This document shows positions 44,456 to 53,849 of a stretch of DNA of 64,000 bases, piece after piece. The position numbers and the translations under genes are program-made. Source of the DNA: Chiayiivirga flava (GTDB lineage Bacteria > Pseudomonadota > Gammaproteobacteria > Xanthomonadales > Xanthomonadaceae); contig NZ_JACHHP010000002.1 in the NCBI RefSeq assembly GCF_014202825.1, positions 744,001 to 808,000 of the forward strand, in the 5' to 3' direction. The notes under the pieces are model-generated. The model did not search any database and had not been told where the DNA came from. It saw only the letters and a program-made list of their open reading frames with translations. Each line of letters begins with the position of its first letter. Within the stretch, counting starts at the first letter, position 1.

Positions 44456-45242
44456 TCGCATACACCGCAGCCAGCTGTTCTTTGACTAGCCTTGATAGAG
44501 CATGAAATGAAGTTAGCGCATGACCATGCTGCACTGACAGAGTTGAAGCCAAATGAGCAAGCTCCAGAGGCGGGCGCGCCCCAAAGCCATACCTTGTGGT
44601 TCCGGTTTCAGAATCGCGCTTGCGGCTAACCAGCCCGCTGAATCCATGCACCAATCGAGGCGGAGCGGAATGGTTGTAAAGGTTTCTAAAATTACCGGTC
44701 GCCTCGGAGTACGCAGAGTCCGAAAGGCCTGACAGCGAATTTAGAAGCGAAGGCCCAGTGCTCCACCTCTCGACGCAGCGCTTCATAACGCGATAGTCGA
44801 TCCCCGTGTCGTTCGGCAGACGCGACTCTCCCCAGGAAGGGTCAGTAGCCTTGTTCGCCTGGTGTGACAGGTGGCTGGCCGCGAAAATGAACCTGAAGCG
44901 CAAAGCATACGGCGTTTGGACCGCTGAAAGCGCAATGGAATCAATTAGCTCGATCGCAAGAGTGAGCTGATCGAGTGCTTCACAATCTGGAAGAACCTTT
45001 GACCAAGCTTCGAGCTGACCGATTCTATGCCCGAAGGCGTTAACTTCATTTGCTAGGTTGGGAAGGTGCTCCCGAAGCAATTCGTGGTACGGCGCAAGAT
45101 TGAATGGGTTGCTATCGCGGGTCTCGACGTGGCCGTAAGGGGCTAGTTCGAACTCAGTGGATGTTTCGTAGAAATGTTCTCGCGCCTCCTGGAGGGCCCG
45201 CAGAATCAGCGCAGTTTCTTTGACGTACTCAGGGTTGCCCAT
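44451..45242 (-). CDS. Integron cassette: HEPN-like protein with R-X4-H motif
   Basis: The start ATG at 45242 was preferred to a GTG that lies inside the attC (45257). The 263-residue, mostly helical soluble protein carries NFRNLYNHSAPPRLVHGFSG near residue 190. The R-N-L-Y-N-H core fits the R-X4-H active-site motif of HEPN ribonucleases, and the surrounding pattern recalls the Cthe_2314-type HEPN group. HEPN proteins often act in defence and toxin systems, so a role here is inference. No companion antitoxin is in the cassette. Stop TAA is in the attC core. Confidence 0.7.
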   Translation of the reverse strand: MGNPEYVKETALILRALQEAREHFYETSTEFELAPYGHVETRDSNPFNLAPYHELLREHLPNLANEVNAFGHRIGQLEAWSKVLPDCEALDQLTLAIELIDSIALSAVQTPYALRFRFIFAASHLSHQANKATDPSWGESRLPNDTGIDYRVMKRCVERWSTGPSLLNSLSGLSDSAYSEATGNFRNLYNHSAPPRLVHGFSGLVSRKRDSETGTTRYGFGARPPLELAHLASTLSVQHGHALTSFHALSRLVKEQLAAVYAI

Positions 45243-45249
45243 GATGCGA

Positions 45250-45335
45250 CCTAACACCTTAGTTAAGCCGCCGCCTGCGACGGCAACGGTTCGGAGCCGT
45301 GCCTTCCCAGCGGTCGGCTTGAATGAATAGTTAGA
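45250..45335 (-). repeat. attC recombination site (long type)
   Basis: This 86-bp site has cores CCTAAC and GTTAGA, arms AGTTAAGCCG and CGGCTTGAATGAATAG, and its own long central stem (GGCAACGGTTCGGAGCCGTGCC). It belongs to the 45337-45966 cassette. Confidence 0.88.
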
Positions 45336-45336
45336 T

Positions 45337-45966
45337 TTATTTCTGTACGTAGAGGGCGACTAAAAGCGCCAGAAGTGCAGTAATAATGATGTTTCCCCAC
45401 TTGTTGCGCATGGACAGCACAGATCGCAGCAATTTATTTTTGTAGCGAAGATCATTGAGTAACAGCCAGTTGAGCCGTGCACGATCAATGACGCCACTCG
45501 AATCATGACCACACAAGGACGTCATACGCGCCACAAAAAAGAACTTTTTCAGTGCGTCTTGAATTTTTGATAATGTGAGCTCGGCCGGATCGATCGGACG
45601 ATACAATAAAATTTCTTTGAAATTAGATTGGACTCGATCGGATTTGCGTGGATAAACGATGAAGATTACATGTCCTGATATAGACTGCGACGCTACTAGT
45701 GCGCCACCACCTTCTAATGCTGCGGCACCTTCAGCGCCTGTTTTAATAAATCCAGTTGTAATTTGAATCGTCTCTTCGTTGGGTGTTGGAAACAATTTGA
45801 CATCAACTGGGAAAGGGTAGCTGCAACTCGATGCGTCTTCACGCGCATGGGAAAATGCGCCATAAATTCTGTCACGCACGAACACGCGCCAGTTTAAGCG
45901 CCTGTACCACAGTAGGTCGTGTGCTCTACTGAGCTTTCTGGTCTCCTCCAGCATCAATTCGCTCAC
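45337..45966 (-). CDS. Integron cassette: C-terminally anchored hypothetical protein
   Basis: The protein has about 209 residues from the GTG at 45966; a GTG at 45981 lies in the attC and an ATG at 45954 is also possible. The main part is soluble, with a Gly-rich beta segment (GAEGAAALEGGGALVASQSISG). The last 20 residues are a membrane helix (IIITALLALLVALYV), giving a tail-anchored layout. The gene is distinctly AT-rich for this chromosome. No family recognised. Confidence 0.65.
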   Translation of the reverse strand: MSELMLEETRKLSRAHDLLWYRRLNWRVFVRDRIYGAFSHAREDASSCSYPFPVDVKLFPTPNEETIQITTGFIKTGAEGAAALEGGGALVASQSISGHVIFIVYPRKSDRVQSNFKEILLYRPIDPAELTLSKIQDALKKFFFVARMTSLCGHDSSGVIDRARLNWLLLNDLRYKNKLLRSVLSMRNKWGNIIITALLALLVALYVQK

Positions 45967-45973
45967 GGCAAAA

Positions 45974-46060
45974 TCTAACACCGTGTTAAGCCGCCGCTGC
46001 GCGGCAGCGGTCCAGAGGAACGAAGCATATCCTCAACGGTCGGTTTGAGCACACAGTTAG
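45974..46060 (-). repeat. attC recombination site (long type)
   Basis: This 87-bp site has cores TCTAACA and GTTAG, with central stem GCCGCTGCGCGGCAGCGG. It belongs to the 46057-46482 cassette, whose stop TAA is in its core. Confidence 0.88.
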
Positions 46061-46482
46061 TCATGACGCGTGGAGGAGATCCGAGCGGCGGCGATGCCGG
46101 CAACGACAAGCAAAAGCACGATTATCGAAGCGCCCCCGATGGTCGGTACCGAATGGTGCGCGGAGCCCGACTGCGAAACTCCTTCCGACACGACAAAAGG
46201 TTGCGAAAATGCACTGCGCAGGACAGGAGGGCCGCAGTCATTGACGGCGGACGCAACGTACAGCTCGTAACGGACGGTGTACTCGCCAGGCGCGAACGGT
46301 CCCATTACAAACCGGACGTTGTAGGCGGGCGGCGTGGCGAAACAGAAGCAATCAATCTCGTCGCGAACAAAAATCGTGTCGCCAGCCAGCACATGAGAAG
46401 CATGTCCTCCACAGCCGGAACCGGTGTACGTGAACAGTACTTGCTCACGTGATGTAGGCGCTGCGGGTGCGGTTTGGATCAT
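46057..46482 (-). CDS. Integron cassette: protein with IPTL-CTERM-like tail
   Basis: The 141-residue protein has a Cys-containing beta-type region (GCGGHASHVLAGDTIFVRDE, YTVRYELYVASAVNDCGPP). It ends in VPTIGG, then a hydrophobic helix (ASIIVLLLVVAGIAAA), then basic residues (RISSTRHD). That three-part end matches the layout of IPTL-CTERM sorting tails, although the W of the usual IPTLSEW is missing. No N-terminal signal peptide is evident, which is odd for a sorted protein. Confidence 0.65.
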   Translation of the reverse strand: MIQTAPAAPTSREQVLFTYTGSGCGGHASHVLAGDTIFVRDEIDCFCFATPPAYNVRFVMGPFAPGEYTVRYELYVASAVNDCGPPVLRSAFSQPFVVSEGVSQSGSAHHSVPTIGGASIIVLLLVVAGIAAARISSTRHD

Positions 46483-46483
46483 G

Positions 46484-46541
46484 GCTAACGCCTGAATTAA
46501 GCCGCGTTGCGAAGCAACGTCGGCTTGAATGAATTGTTAGA
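46484..46541 (-). repeat. attC recombination site (short type)
   Basis: The cores are GCTAACG and GTTAGAC. The hairpin GCCGCGTTGCGAAGCAACG differs from other short sites by compensated changes (GTTGC/GCAAC), which keeps the stem. It belongs to the attI-proximal cassette. Confidence 0.91.
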
Positions 46542-47091
46542 CGGGAGCATCGAGGGAGAACCTGCCGTCATCGAAGTATCCGCGAAGCCGATAGGCTCGC
46601 CACTGTACTCTTGCTCTTTGAATGATCGTCGGTTGTTGCCCATGAAAGTAGGCATGGCAAATGGCAAAGTCCATTGCTTCTCGTAAATATGTGCCGAGAA
46701 CGAGAAGCTCTTTTGTCCTTGCGCTGGTGCGCTGATCTTTCATGTGGGCGATGTAGACGGGCATCCATTTAATTGTGCGAAAGCCAGAATCTAAACCCCA
46801 AAGTGGATAACGCGTCTTGAGCCTAACTTGATCAATCTCTTTCGCGACGGCATCTGCCTGAGTTCGAGTCGCTGCAAATGTTGCGTCGGTCTTGCACTGG
46901 CTCATCTTCACTGAGAGCGCGACCAGTTGATACAGTTTGTTTCCCAGTTCCGTAAAGTCATTGGCTAACGCTGTCCGTCTGGTGCTGCGCAAATCAGATT
47001 GCCGCGCAAAATGCGCTGACACGAACAGGCTAACGACAGAAAAGACAGCCGCAACCGCTGCGGCAAGTAGAGTTGCATCCCCCTGATCCAC
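46537..47091 (-). CDS. Integron cassette (attI-proximal): membrane protein
   Basis: The start is taken as GTG 47091, with GGAG 7 bases upstream; the frame is open to 47118 inside attI. Of 184 residues, ~8-30 form a membrane helix (LLAAAVAAVFSVVSLFVSAHF). The rest is a cytoplasmic helical region resembling the DUF4760-type layout (RRTALANDFTELGNKLYQLV), without a firm match. As first cassette it should be the best expressed of the array. Confidence 0.7.
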   Translation of the reverse strand: MDQGDATLLAAAVAAVFSVVSLFVSAHFARQSDLRSTRRTALANDFTELGNKLYQLVALSVKMSQCKTDATFAATRTQADAVAKEIDQVRLKTRYPLWGLDSGFRTIKWMPVYIAHMKDQRTSARTKELLVLGTYLREAMDFAICHAYFHGQQPTIIQRARVQWRAYRLRGYFDDGRFSLDAPV

Positions 47092-47110
47092 CGCGATCTC
47101 TCCGTTCCCG

Positions 47111-47165
47111 TCTAACACCTATGGGACACCACGGATGTGGTGCGTAACGCCGGGGTGTAACGCTG
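47111..47165 (-). other. attI recombination site of the chromosomal integron
   Basis: It comprises core TCTAACACCTAT, hairpin CACCAC/GTGGTG (47127-47142) and direct repeats GTAACG (47144-47149, 47157-47162), the expected core plus accessory IntI sites. It lies 103 bases from the intI start, between the integrase gene and the first cassette, in the usual divergent layout. Confidence 0.85.
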
Positions 47166-47267
47166 TGCCCGGCAGGAAATTTCCCATGCGAATCCCCGAT
47201 GTCGCCCGAGTTACGCCCCATTGCGTGGGGTGTAGCGTTGGGGTTTTTCCGGCGCGGGGAGACATGG

Positions 47268-48272
47268 ATGGCATCGTTGCATTCACGGGAGGGTGGCGCA
47301 AGCGAGGTCGGTGAGGCGCCGCGGTTGCTGGATCGGGTGCGGTTGCGGGTCCGGCGGTTGGGGTTGGCGCTGCGGACCGAGGAGGCCTATGTCGGGTGGG
47401 TGCGGCGTTTCATTCTTGCGTGCGGGAAGCGGCATCCGGAGACGATGGGCGCGCGTGAGGTGGAGTGGTTTCTCTCGCGGTTGGCGAGCGAGGGGCGGGT
47501 GTCGGCGTCGACGCAGAATCAGGCCTTGGCGGCACTGTTGTTTCTGTATCGCGAGGTGCTCGGGGTCGATCTGCCGTGGATGCACGATATTCGGCGGGCG
47601 AAACGGCCGGAGCGGTTGCCCGTGGTGTTGACGCGCGAGGAGGTGGCGCGGGTGCTGGGGCAACTGGAGGGTATGTCTTTCTTGATGGCGGGTCTGTTGT
47701 ACGGCGCGGGGTTGCGGTTGATGGAGTGTTTGCGGCTGCGCGTGCAGGACGTGGATCTTGCGCGGCGCGAGATTACGGTGCGGCATGGGAAGGGTGGCAA
47801 GGATCGGCGGACAATGTTGCCGGCGGCATGCGTGGGAGCGTTGCAGCGGCAGCTCGATGCAGCGCGGGAGGTGCATCGGCGCGATCTGGAGGAGGGGTTC
47901 GGCGAGGTGTGGTTGCCGGATGCGCTGGCGAGGAAGTCTCCGACGGCAGGGCGCGCGTGGGCGTGGCAGTACGTGTTTCCGGCGCGGGCGCGGAGTGTCG
48001 ATCCGCGGAATGGCGCGGTGCGTCGGCATCATGTGGACGAGAAGGTGTTGCAGCGGGCGGTGTTTCGCGCCGTGCGGCAGGCCGGCATCGAGAAACACGC
48101 CACGTGTCATACGTTGCGGCATAGTTTCGCAACGCATTTGATCGAGGCCGGTTCGGATATCCGCACGGTGCAGGAATTGCTGGGGCATACGGATGTCTCG
48201 ACGACACAGATTTACACGCACGTGTTGCAGCGGGGTGGATTGGGGGTGGTAAGTCCGTTGGATGTGGGGTGA
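47268..48272 (+). CDS. intI: Integron integrase (tyrosine recombinase)
   Basis: The 334-residue enzyme is intact. The N-terminal SAM-like domain (residues 15-105) is followed by the catalytic domain with Arg150, His281, Arg284, His307 and Tyr316, each exactly four residues beyond the IntI1 positions. The IntI-specific segment between patches II and III is present ([29 protein letters not shown], ~231-259). GGGGAGA precedes the ATG at 47268. It inserts and excises cassettes by attI x attC recombination. Transcribed away from the cassettes. I see no clear LexA box in the leader. Confidence 0.97.
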   Translation: MASLHSREGGASEVGEAPRLLDRVRLRVRRLGLALRTEEAYVGWVRRFILACGKRHPETMGAREVEWFLSRLASEGRVSASTQNQALAALLFLYREVLGVDLPWMHDIRRAKRPERLPVVLTREEVARVLGQLEGMSFLMAGLLYGAGLRLMECLRLRVQDVDLARREITVRHGKGGKDRRTMLPAACVGALQRQLDAAREVHRRDLEEGFGEVWLPDALARKSPTAGRAWAWQYVFPARARSVDPRNGAVRRHHVDEKVLQRAVFRAVRQAGIEKHATCHTLRHSFATHLIEAGSDIRTVQELLGHTDVSTTQIYTHVLQRGGLGVVSPLDVG

Positions 48273-48329
48273 AGTGCGGGAGGCGTTTTGGCGTTTCTGC
48301 GGGTGGTGGTGCGGGTGCGTGCGGGGGCG

Positions 48330-48371
48330 CCCTCATCCGCCTTCGGCACCTTCTCCCGGCGGGAGAAGGGA
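48330..48371. repeat. Single copy of the CCTTCTCCCG repeat block
   Basis: GCCCTCATCCGCCTTCGGCA followed by CCTTCTCCCGGCGGGAGAAGG is the same block as in 14104-14258 and 20341-20505. It lies between the integrase gene and the rho terminator. Confidence 0.75.
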
Positions 48372-48374
48372 GCA

Positions 48375-48406
48375 AGAAAAAGCCCCGCATGGGCGGGGCT
48401 TTTTCT
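48375..48406 (-). terminator. Rho-independent terminator, bidirectional
   Basis: A 14-bp stem AGAAAAAGCCCCGC with 4-base loop has A-run and T-run flanks, so it works on both strands. It ends both the rho transcript (stop at 48427) and the integrase transcript. Confidence 0.92.
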
Positions 48407-48426
48407 GAGGCGTGCCGGAGCAGGGC

Positions 48427-50085
48427 TCAGCGTTTCATCGAGGTGAAGAACTCGTCGTTGGTCTTGGTGTTCTTCATCTTGTCGAGCAGGAATTCGATCG
48501 CGGCCAGTTCGTCCATCGGATGCAGCAGCTTGCGCAGGATCCAGATCTTCTGCAGGAAGTCCGGTTCGATCAGCAGTTCCTCGCGGCGCGTGCCGGAGCG
48601 GTTGATGTTGATGGCGGGGTAGACGCGCTTTTCGGCGATGCGGCGGTCGAGGTGCACTTCCATGTTGCCGGTGCCCTTGAACTCCTCGTAGATCACCTCG
48701 TCCATCTTGCTGCCGGTGTCGATCAGCGCGGTGGCGATGATGGTCAGCGAGCCGCCTTCCTCGGCCTTGCGCGCGGCGCCGAAGAAACGCTTCGGGCGCT
48801 GCAGGGCGTTGGCGTCGACACCACCCGTCAGCACCTTGCCCGACGACGGCACCACGGTGTTGTAGGCACGGGCGAGGCGCGTGATCGAGTCGAGCAGGAT
48901 GACGACATCCTTCTTGTGCTCGACCAGGCGTTTGGCGCGCTCGATCACCATCTCGGCGACCTGCACGTGGCGCGCGGCCGGTTCGTCGAAGGTGGAGCTC
49001 ACCACTTCGCCGCGCACGGTGCGCTGCATTTCCGTGACTTCTTCCGGGCGCTCGTCGATGAGCAGCACGATCAGGTGCACGTCCGGATGGTTGTAGGTGA
49101 TCGCGCTCGCGACGTTCTGCAGCAGCATCGTCTTGCCGGCCTTGGGCTGCGAGACGATGAGGCCGCGCTGGCCGCGGCCGATCGGCGCGACGAGGTCGAG
49201 GATGCGGCCGGTGATGTCTTCGGACGAGCCGTTGCCGCGTTCGAGGGTGAAACGCTGGCGCGGGAACAGCGGCGTGAGGTTTTCGAACAGCACCTTGTTC
49301 TTCGACGCTTCCGGCGGCTCGCCGTTGATCGTCGCGACGTTGTGCAGGGCGAAGTAGCGCTCGCCTTCCTTCGGGCTGCGGATGCGGCCGGTGATGAAGT
49401 CGCCGGTGCGCAGGTTGAAGCGGCGGATCTGGCTGGGCGAGATGTAGGTGTCGTCCGGGCCGGCGAGGTAGCTGGCGTCGTGCGAGCGCAGGAAGCCGAA
49501 GCCGTCCGGCAGGATTTCCAGCACACCGTCGGCAGCGACGCCGTCGCCGTGGCGGGTGAGGATCTTCATCACCGCGAAGGTGACGTCCTGCTTGCGCATG
49601 CGCGCCACGCTCTCGCCGATGCCGAGCTGGTCGGCGATGTCGAGCAGCTTGTTGGCCGGCATGCGCTTGAGGTCGGTCAGGCTGTAGACCGGGAAATCGG
49701 CCGGCAACTGGATCGGCGGGCGGTTGTCGTGCTGCGGGGTGTCGTCGTCGCCGTCGCCGTCGGCCATCTCGCCCTGCTGGCGCTGGTTGTCGCGATCGCG
49801 TCCGCGGCGCCGTTCGCGGCGGTCGCGGTGGCGATCGCGGTTGTTGCGCGGCGGGTTGTTCTGGCCGCCCTGGCCGCCGCCCTGCGCCTGGGGCGTCTGG
49901 CCGCCGGACTGTCCGCCGGCCTTGTCGCCCGGCTTTTCACCGTCGGGCGCGGCTGCATTGGCCGACGCCGCTGTACCGGGCGCAGCCGGGGTGCTGGACG
50001 AGGGGGGGCTGCTGGCGGCGGGCGCGTCGTGTTCGGTGCGCGCGGGCGCGGCGGAGCCGCCGGTGTCGGTATCGTTTTCGTGCAC
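48427..50085 (-). CDS. rho: Transcription termination factor Rho
   Basis: The 552-residue hexameric RNA-dependent ATPase ends untranslated transcripts. The core has the N-terminal helix ([20 protein letters not shown]), the RNA-binding cold-shock-like domain ([20 protein letters not shown]), Walker A SQPKAGKT, Walker [14 protein letters not shown] and the secondary RNA site. It is about 130 residues longer than E. coli Rho at the N-terminus. That extension is Pro/Ala/Gly-rich, then Arg/Asp-rich ([20 protein letters not shown]), probably disordered and RNA-binding. Downstream of trxA, same strand, 205 bases apart. Confidence 0.97.
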   Translation of the reverse strand: MHENDTDTGGSAAPARTEHDAPAASSPPSSSTPAAPGTAASANAAAPDGEKPGDKAGGQSGGQTPQAQGGGQGGQNNPPRNNRDRHRDRRERRRGRDRDNQRQQGEMADGDGDDDTPQHDNRPPIQLPADFPVYSLTDLKRMPANKLLDIADQLGIGESVARMRKQDVTFAVMKILTRHGDGVAADGVLEILPDGFGFLRSHDASYLAGPDDTYISPSQIRRFNLRTGDFITGRIRSPKEGERYFALHNVATINGEPPEASKNKVLFENLTPLFPRQRFTLERGNGSSEDITGRILDLVAPIGRGQRGLIVSQPKAGKTMLLQNVASAITYNHPDVHLIVLLIDERPEEVTEMQRTVRGEVVSSTFDEPAARHVQVAEMVIERAKRLVEHKKDVVILLDSITRLARAYNTVVPSSGKVLTGGVDANALQRPKRFFGAARKAEEGGSLTIIATALIDTGSKMDEVIYEEFKGTGNMEVHLDRRIAEKRVYPAININRSGTRREELLIEPDFLQKIWILRKLLHPMDELAAIEFLLDKMKNTKTNDEFFTSMKR

Positions 50086-50290
50086 GGGAATTCCTCGCGG
50101 GCTGCGAGTCGGGGGAGAAGGATGCGATTCGAGAAAGGAGCGGAGCGAGCGCTCCGTCAGATGGAACGAAACTTACACCGGCAATCGCGGGAGGTAAAGA
50201 CGCGGCGCGAGATTTCGTTCATCGCCAGCACGGTGTCCGCGCCGGCGCATGGGTACCGGCGCACGCATGCGGCGCCGGCAACCGAGGGCG

Positions 50291-50617
50291 TCAGAGGGTG
50301 CGATCGATCAGCTGGGTGAGCTGCGCCTTGCCCACCGCGCCCACCTGGGTGGCCTGCACCTTGCCGTCCTTGAAGATCATCAGGGTCGGGATGCCGCGCA
50401 CGGCGTACTGGCGCGGGGTCTGCTGGTTGTGGTCGATGTTGATCTTGGCCACCTTGAGCTTGCCGGCGTAGGTGTCGGCCAGCTCGTCGACGATCGGCGC
50501 GATCATCTTGCACGGGCCGCACCATTCGGCCCAGAAATCGACCAGGACCGGTTCGGCCGAATCGAGCACCAGGCTCTGGAAATCGGCGTCGCCGACGTTG
50601 AGGATCTTGTCGTTCAT
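50291..50617 (-). CDS. trxA: Thioredoxin 1
   Basis: The 108-residue protein has the active site WCGPC (Cys33, Cys36) and the cis-Pro segment GIPTLMIF. AGGAG stands 4 bases before the ATG. It is the general cytoplasmic disulfide reductase. The trxA-rho order, with rhlB divergent, matches the conserved gammaproteobacterial arrangement. Confidence 0.97.
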   Translation of the reverse strand: MNDKILNVGDADFQSLVLDSAEPVLVDFWAEWCGPCKMIAPIVDELADTYAGKLKVAKINIDHNQQTPRQYAVRGIPTLMIFKDGKVQATQVGAVGKAQLTQLIDRTL

Positions 50618-50944
50618 GGGGCTCCTTTAAACGTTGCGGCGCGGCGGGCGTCCGCATCGGCTACAATTTGGCGGCTAAACGATCCGATTCAAGCACCGCA
50701 CCACGTCGATACCACGTCATCGGCCGCCGAAGTCCGCCGCAGTGTGCGGGCAAGCGGCCGGCCACGCAAGCCAAGCCAAACCGCACCTGCCGTGCCCGCG
50801 CGAGAGCGACGATCTCGCAACCATCGCGAACCGCGATACGCTCCGGAACGAGCCGCAATCATCTGATTATCTTCAGGTTTCTGCGGACTCCGAAGCCGCG
50901 GAACGCCCCCACGAACGCGCATGGGCGCGTTCGAAGAAGGACGC
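50618..50944. other. Intergenic region between divergent trxA and rhlB
   Basis: These 327 bases hold the strong trxA ribosome binding site, a TACAAT hexamer at about 50662 usable as a rightward -10, and otherwise GC-rich leader of rhlB. A long leader before rhlB is left; no RNA structure could be assigned by eye. Confidence 0.5.
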
Positions 50945-52816
50945 ATGAACGCAACGCCGCAAGACCACCAGACCACCGCTCCGCACCCGCCCGAGACGGC
51001 ACCCGCGATCCCCGAGACCCGGGTTCCCGCCCCGGCGGTGAAAGCCGGCGAGAAGCCACTGACCGATATCCCGCTGTCCAGTTTCGACCTGCATCCAACG
51101 CTGAAGGCCGGCCTCGACGCCGCCGGCTTCACCCGCTGCACCCCGATCCAGGCGCTGACCCTGCCGCTGGCCCTCAACGGCCGCGACGTCGCCGGCCAGG
51201 CCCAGACCGGCACCGGCAAGACCCTGGCCTTCCTCGTGGCCGTGGTGAACCGCCTGCTGACGCGCCCGGCGCTGGCCGAACGCAAGCCCGAAGACCCGCG
51301 CGCGCTGATCCTCGCGCCCACGCGCGAACTCGCGATCCAGATTCACAAGGACGCGGTCAAGTTCGGCGCCGACCTCGGCATCAAGTTCGCGCTCGTCTAC
51401 GGCGGCGTCGACTACGACAAGCAGCGCCAGCTGCTGCAGGCCGGTGCCGACGTCATCATCGCGACCCCCGGCCGCCTGATCGACTACGTGAAGCAGCACA
51501 AGGTCGTCTCGCTGCACGCCTGCGAAATGTGCGTGCTCGACGAAGCCGACCGCATGTTCGATCTCGGCTTCATCAAGGACATCCGCTTCCTGCTGCGCCG
51601 CATGCCGGTGCGCACCGAGCGCCAGACGCTGCTGTTCTCGGCCACGCTCTCGCACCGCGTGCTGGAGCTGGCGTACGAGCACATGAACGAGCCCGAAAAG
51701 CTCGTGGTGGAATCGGAGTTCATCACCAACGCCAAGGTGCGGCAGGTGGTGTATTTCCCGGCCAACGAGGAGAAGCTGCCGCTGCTGATCGGGCTGCTCT
51801 CGCGCTCCGAAGGCGCGCGCACGATGGTGTTCGTCAACACCAAGGCGTGGGTGGAGCGCGTGGCGCGGGGGCTGGAGCGTGCCGGCTACCGCGTCGGCGT
51901 GCTGTCGGGCGATGTGCCGCAGAAGAAGCGCGAGTCGCTGCTCAACAAGTTCCAGAAGGGCCAGCTCGAAATCCTGGTGGCCACCGACGTGGCCGCGCGC
52001 GGCCTGCACATCGACGGCGTCAGCCACGTCTACAACTACGATCTGCCGTTCGACGCGGAAGACTACGTGCACCGCATCGGCCGCACCGCGCGCCTCGGCG
52101 CCGAGGGCGACGCGATCAGCTTCGCGTGCGAGATGTACGCCGAGAGCCTGCCGGGCATCGAGGCCTACATCGAGCAGAAGATCCCGGTGGAAGCGGTCAA
52201 TGCGGACCTCCTGCGCGCGCTGCCGCGCAAGCCGCGCGAGCCGGTGGACGGCGACGACGCGACGAACGAGGACGGCGACAGCGTCACGGAAATCTTCCGC
52301 GAGGTGCGCGAGGCCAAGGCGGCCGAACGCGAGCGCGAAGGTGGCCGCGGCGGTGGTTCGCGCAGCCGCGGCGACGCGGGCTCGCGTGGCGGCAACCGCG
52401 ACGGCGCCTCGCGCCCGCGCGGTCCGCGCCCGCCGCGCAGCGGTGCGCCGCGCGAAGGCGCCGGCGTGGCGCCCGACGGCACCGTCGTGGAGCGCGCGCC
52501 GCGTCCACCCCGCGCGCCGCGCCCGCCGCGCGACGCGGCCCCGGGCACGGTGTCGCAGGCCGCCGATCCGGCGCAGCCGGCCACCGCGCCCGATCCGAAC
52601 GCACCGGCGCGCAAGCCGCGCCGTCGGCGCGGCGGCCGCGGCCGCAATCGCGGCGACGCCGGCACCGTGCCGGCCGAGCAGGCCACCGCGAAGGCCGCGG
52701 CGTCCGCGCCTGCGGCCGCGGCACCCGCCGCGCCGGCGGGCGACAAGCCGTCGCTGATCGGTCGCATCAAGCAACGCGTCAGCGGCTTCTTCAAACGGCC
52801 CACGCCGCGGCACTGA
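50945..52816 (+). CDS. rhlB: ATP-dependent RNA helicase RhlB
   Basis: This is a 623-residue DEAD-box helicase. The ATG at 50945 has GAAGGA 3 bases upstream (an ATG at 50921 is also in frame). Motifs are QTGTGKT (I), PTRELAIQ (Ia), DEAD (II), SAT (III), ARGLHIDGV (V) and HRIGRTAR (VI). The C-terminal ~190 residues are Arg/Gly/Pro/Ala-rich and basic, ending in [12 protein letters not shown]-type and [12 protein letters not shown] segments. RhlB works with the RNA degradosome and Rho; the location beside rho fits. The tail is much longer than E. coli RhlB's. Confidence 0.95.
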   Translation: MNATPQDHQTTAPHPPETAPAIPETRVPAPAVKAGEKPLTDIPLSSFDLHPTLKAGLDAAGFTRCTPIQALTLPLALNGRDVAGQAQTGTGKTLAFLVAVVNRLLTRPALAERKPEDPRALILAPTRELAIQIHKDAVKFGADLGIKFALVYGGVDYDKQRQLLQAGADVIIATPGRLIDYVKQHKVVSLHACEMCVLDEADRMFDLGFIKDIRFLLRRMPVRTERQTLLFSATLSHRVLELAYEHMNEPEKLVVESEFITNAKVRQVVYFPANEEKLPLLIGLLSRSEGARTMVFVNTKAWVERVARGLERAGYRVGVLSGDVPQKKRESLLNKFQKGQLEILVATDVAARGLHIDGVSHVYNYDLPFDAEDYVHRIGRTARLGAEGDAISFACEMYAESLPGIEAYIEQKIPVEAVNADLLRALPRKPREPVDGDDATNEDGDSVTEIFREVREAKAAEREREGGRGGGSRSRGDAGSRGGNRDGASRPRGPRPPRSGAPREGAGVAPDGTVVERAPRPPRAPRPPRDAAPGTVSQAADPAQPATAPDPNAPARKPRRRRGGRGRNRGDAGTVPAEQATAKAAASAPAAAAPAAPAGDKPSLIGRIKQRVSGFFKRPTPRH

Positions 52817-52919
52817 GTGCGGTGTCGACCCCTGCCGACACCGGCAGGGGTACGCGCGCGGACGGGTTTGCTACAGTGCGCGGGTTGTCTTCGCACCTGC
52901 ACCGGTCCGACCTTTCCGA

Positions 52920-53849
52920 ATGTTCGACGCGCTCGCCTCCGATGCCTTCGGTCGCCGCTCCGCCCTGCTGGCGCGCGCGGCGCTTGCGCTTGCGTTTGCC
53001 GGGTGCGCGTTTGCGCTGGTGAAGCTCGCGTGGCTTTTCGTGGCCGGGCCGACCTTGCCCGCCGTGGCGCCGATTCCGCTCGATGCACCGTCCGCCGGCA
53101 GTGCGCAGCCGGCGCAGTCGGTGGCGGCGTGGCATCTGTTCGGCAGCACGCAGGGCACGGTCGATCTCGCGGCGCTGGCGCGCGAGGCGCCGGCGACGGC
53201 GCTGAACCTGTTGCTGCGCGGCACGCTGAACGAGAACGCGCCCGAGGGCGGCATCGCGATCATCGCCGAAGGCACCAATCCCGATCAGGCCTATCGTGTC
53301 GGCGACACGCTGCCCGGCGGCGCGCGGCTCGACGGCATCTACGCCGGGCGCGTGCTGCTGAGCCGCAACGGCACGAACGAATCGCTGAGCCTGCCGGGCG
53401 AGTCCGCCGCGCAGACGCGCACTGCGCCGGGCGCACAGACGCGCGGCGCCGGGTCGAACGCGTCGGGCGGGCGTCGCACGGCGCTGCCCGGTGCCGCGGC
53501 ACCGGCGGTGCCCTTCATCAACCCGACCATCGCGGTCGGCGCGCCGAGTCTGGAATCGATCCGCACCGCCACCGGCGTCGACGCCGCCGAGCTCGCCAAA
53601 GACGTCCAGATCATGCCGGTGCTCGAAAACGGCCGCATGGCCGGCGTGCGCCTGGCGGCGGGCCGCAACGCCGAGCTGCTCAGCCGCGCCGGCCTGTTGC
53701 CCACCGATGTGGTGACGGCGGTCAACGGCATTCCGCTCGACGGCCCCGAACGCGGCGCGCAGCTGCTTTCCAACCTGCAGAATGCGCGCAGCGCGCAGGT
53801 AACGGTGCGGCGCGACGGCAAGGAGATCCAGCTGACGATCGGGCTGTGA
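52920..53849 (+). CDS. gspC: Type II secretion system protein GspC
   Basis: In the 309-residue inner-membrane protein, one membrane helix (residues ~14-42) is followed by the HR domain (VAAWHLFGSTQG ... LNLLLRGTLNENAPEGGIAIIAE). A Gly/Ala/Thr-rich linker comes next, then a C-terminal PDZ-like domain (AGLLPTDVVTAVNGIPLDGPERGAQLL). GspC links the inner-membrane platform to the secretin and helps select substrates. First of three gsp genes in order C-D-E. Confidence 0.93.
   Translation: MFDALASDAFGRRSALLARAALALAFAGCAFALVKLAWLFVAGPTLPAVAPIPLDAPSAGSAQPAQSVAAWHLFGSTQGTVDLAALAREAPATALNLLLRGTLNENAPEGGIAIIAEGTNPDQAYRVGDTLPGGARLDGIYAGRVLLSRNGTNESLSLPGESAAQTRTAPGAQTRGAGSNASGGRRTALPGAAAPAVPFINPTIAVGAPSLESIRTATGVDAAELAKDVQIMPVLENGRMAGVRLAAGRNAELLSRAGLLPTDVVTAVNGIPLDGPERGAQLLSNLQNARSAQVTVRRDGKEIQLTIGL

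Noticed and set aside
165-46541. Regular short repeats as a possible CRISPR array
   Set aside because: Units are 57-89 bp imperfect palindromes separated by hundreds of bases with genes, ending in RYYYAAC/GTTRRRY cores; they are attC sites.
47166-47267. LexA box controlling the integrase
   Set aside because: SOS control of intI is common, but I could find no convincing CTG-N10-CAG or Xanthomonas-type LexA palindrome in the leader.
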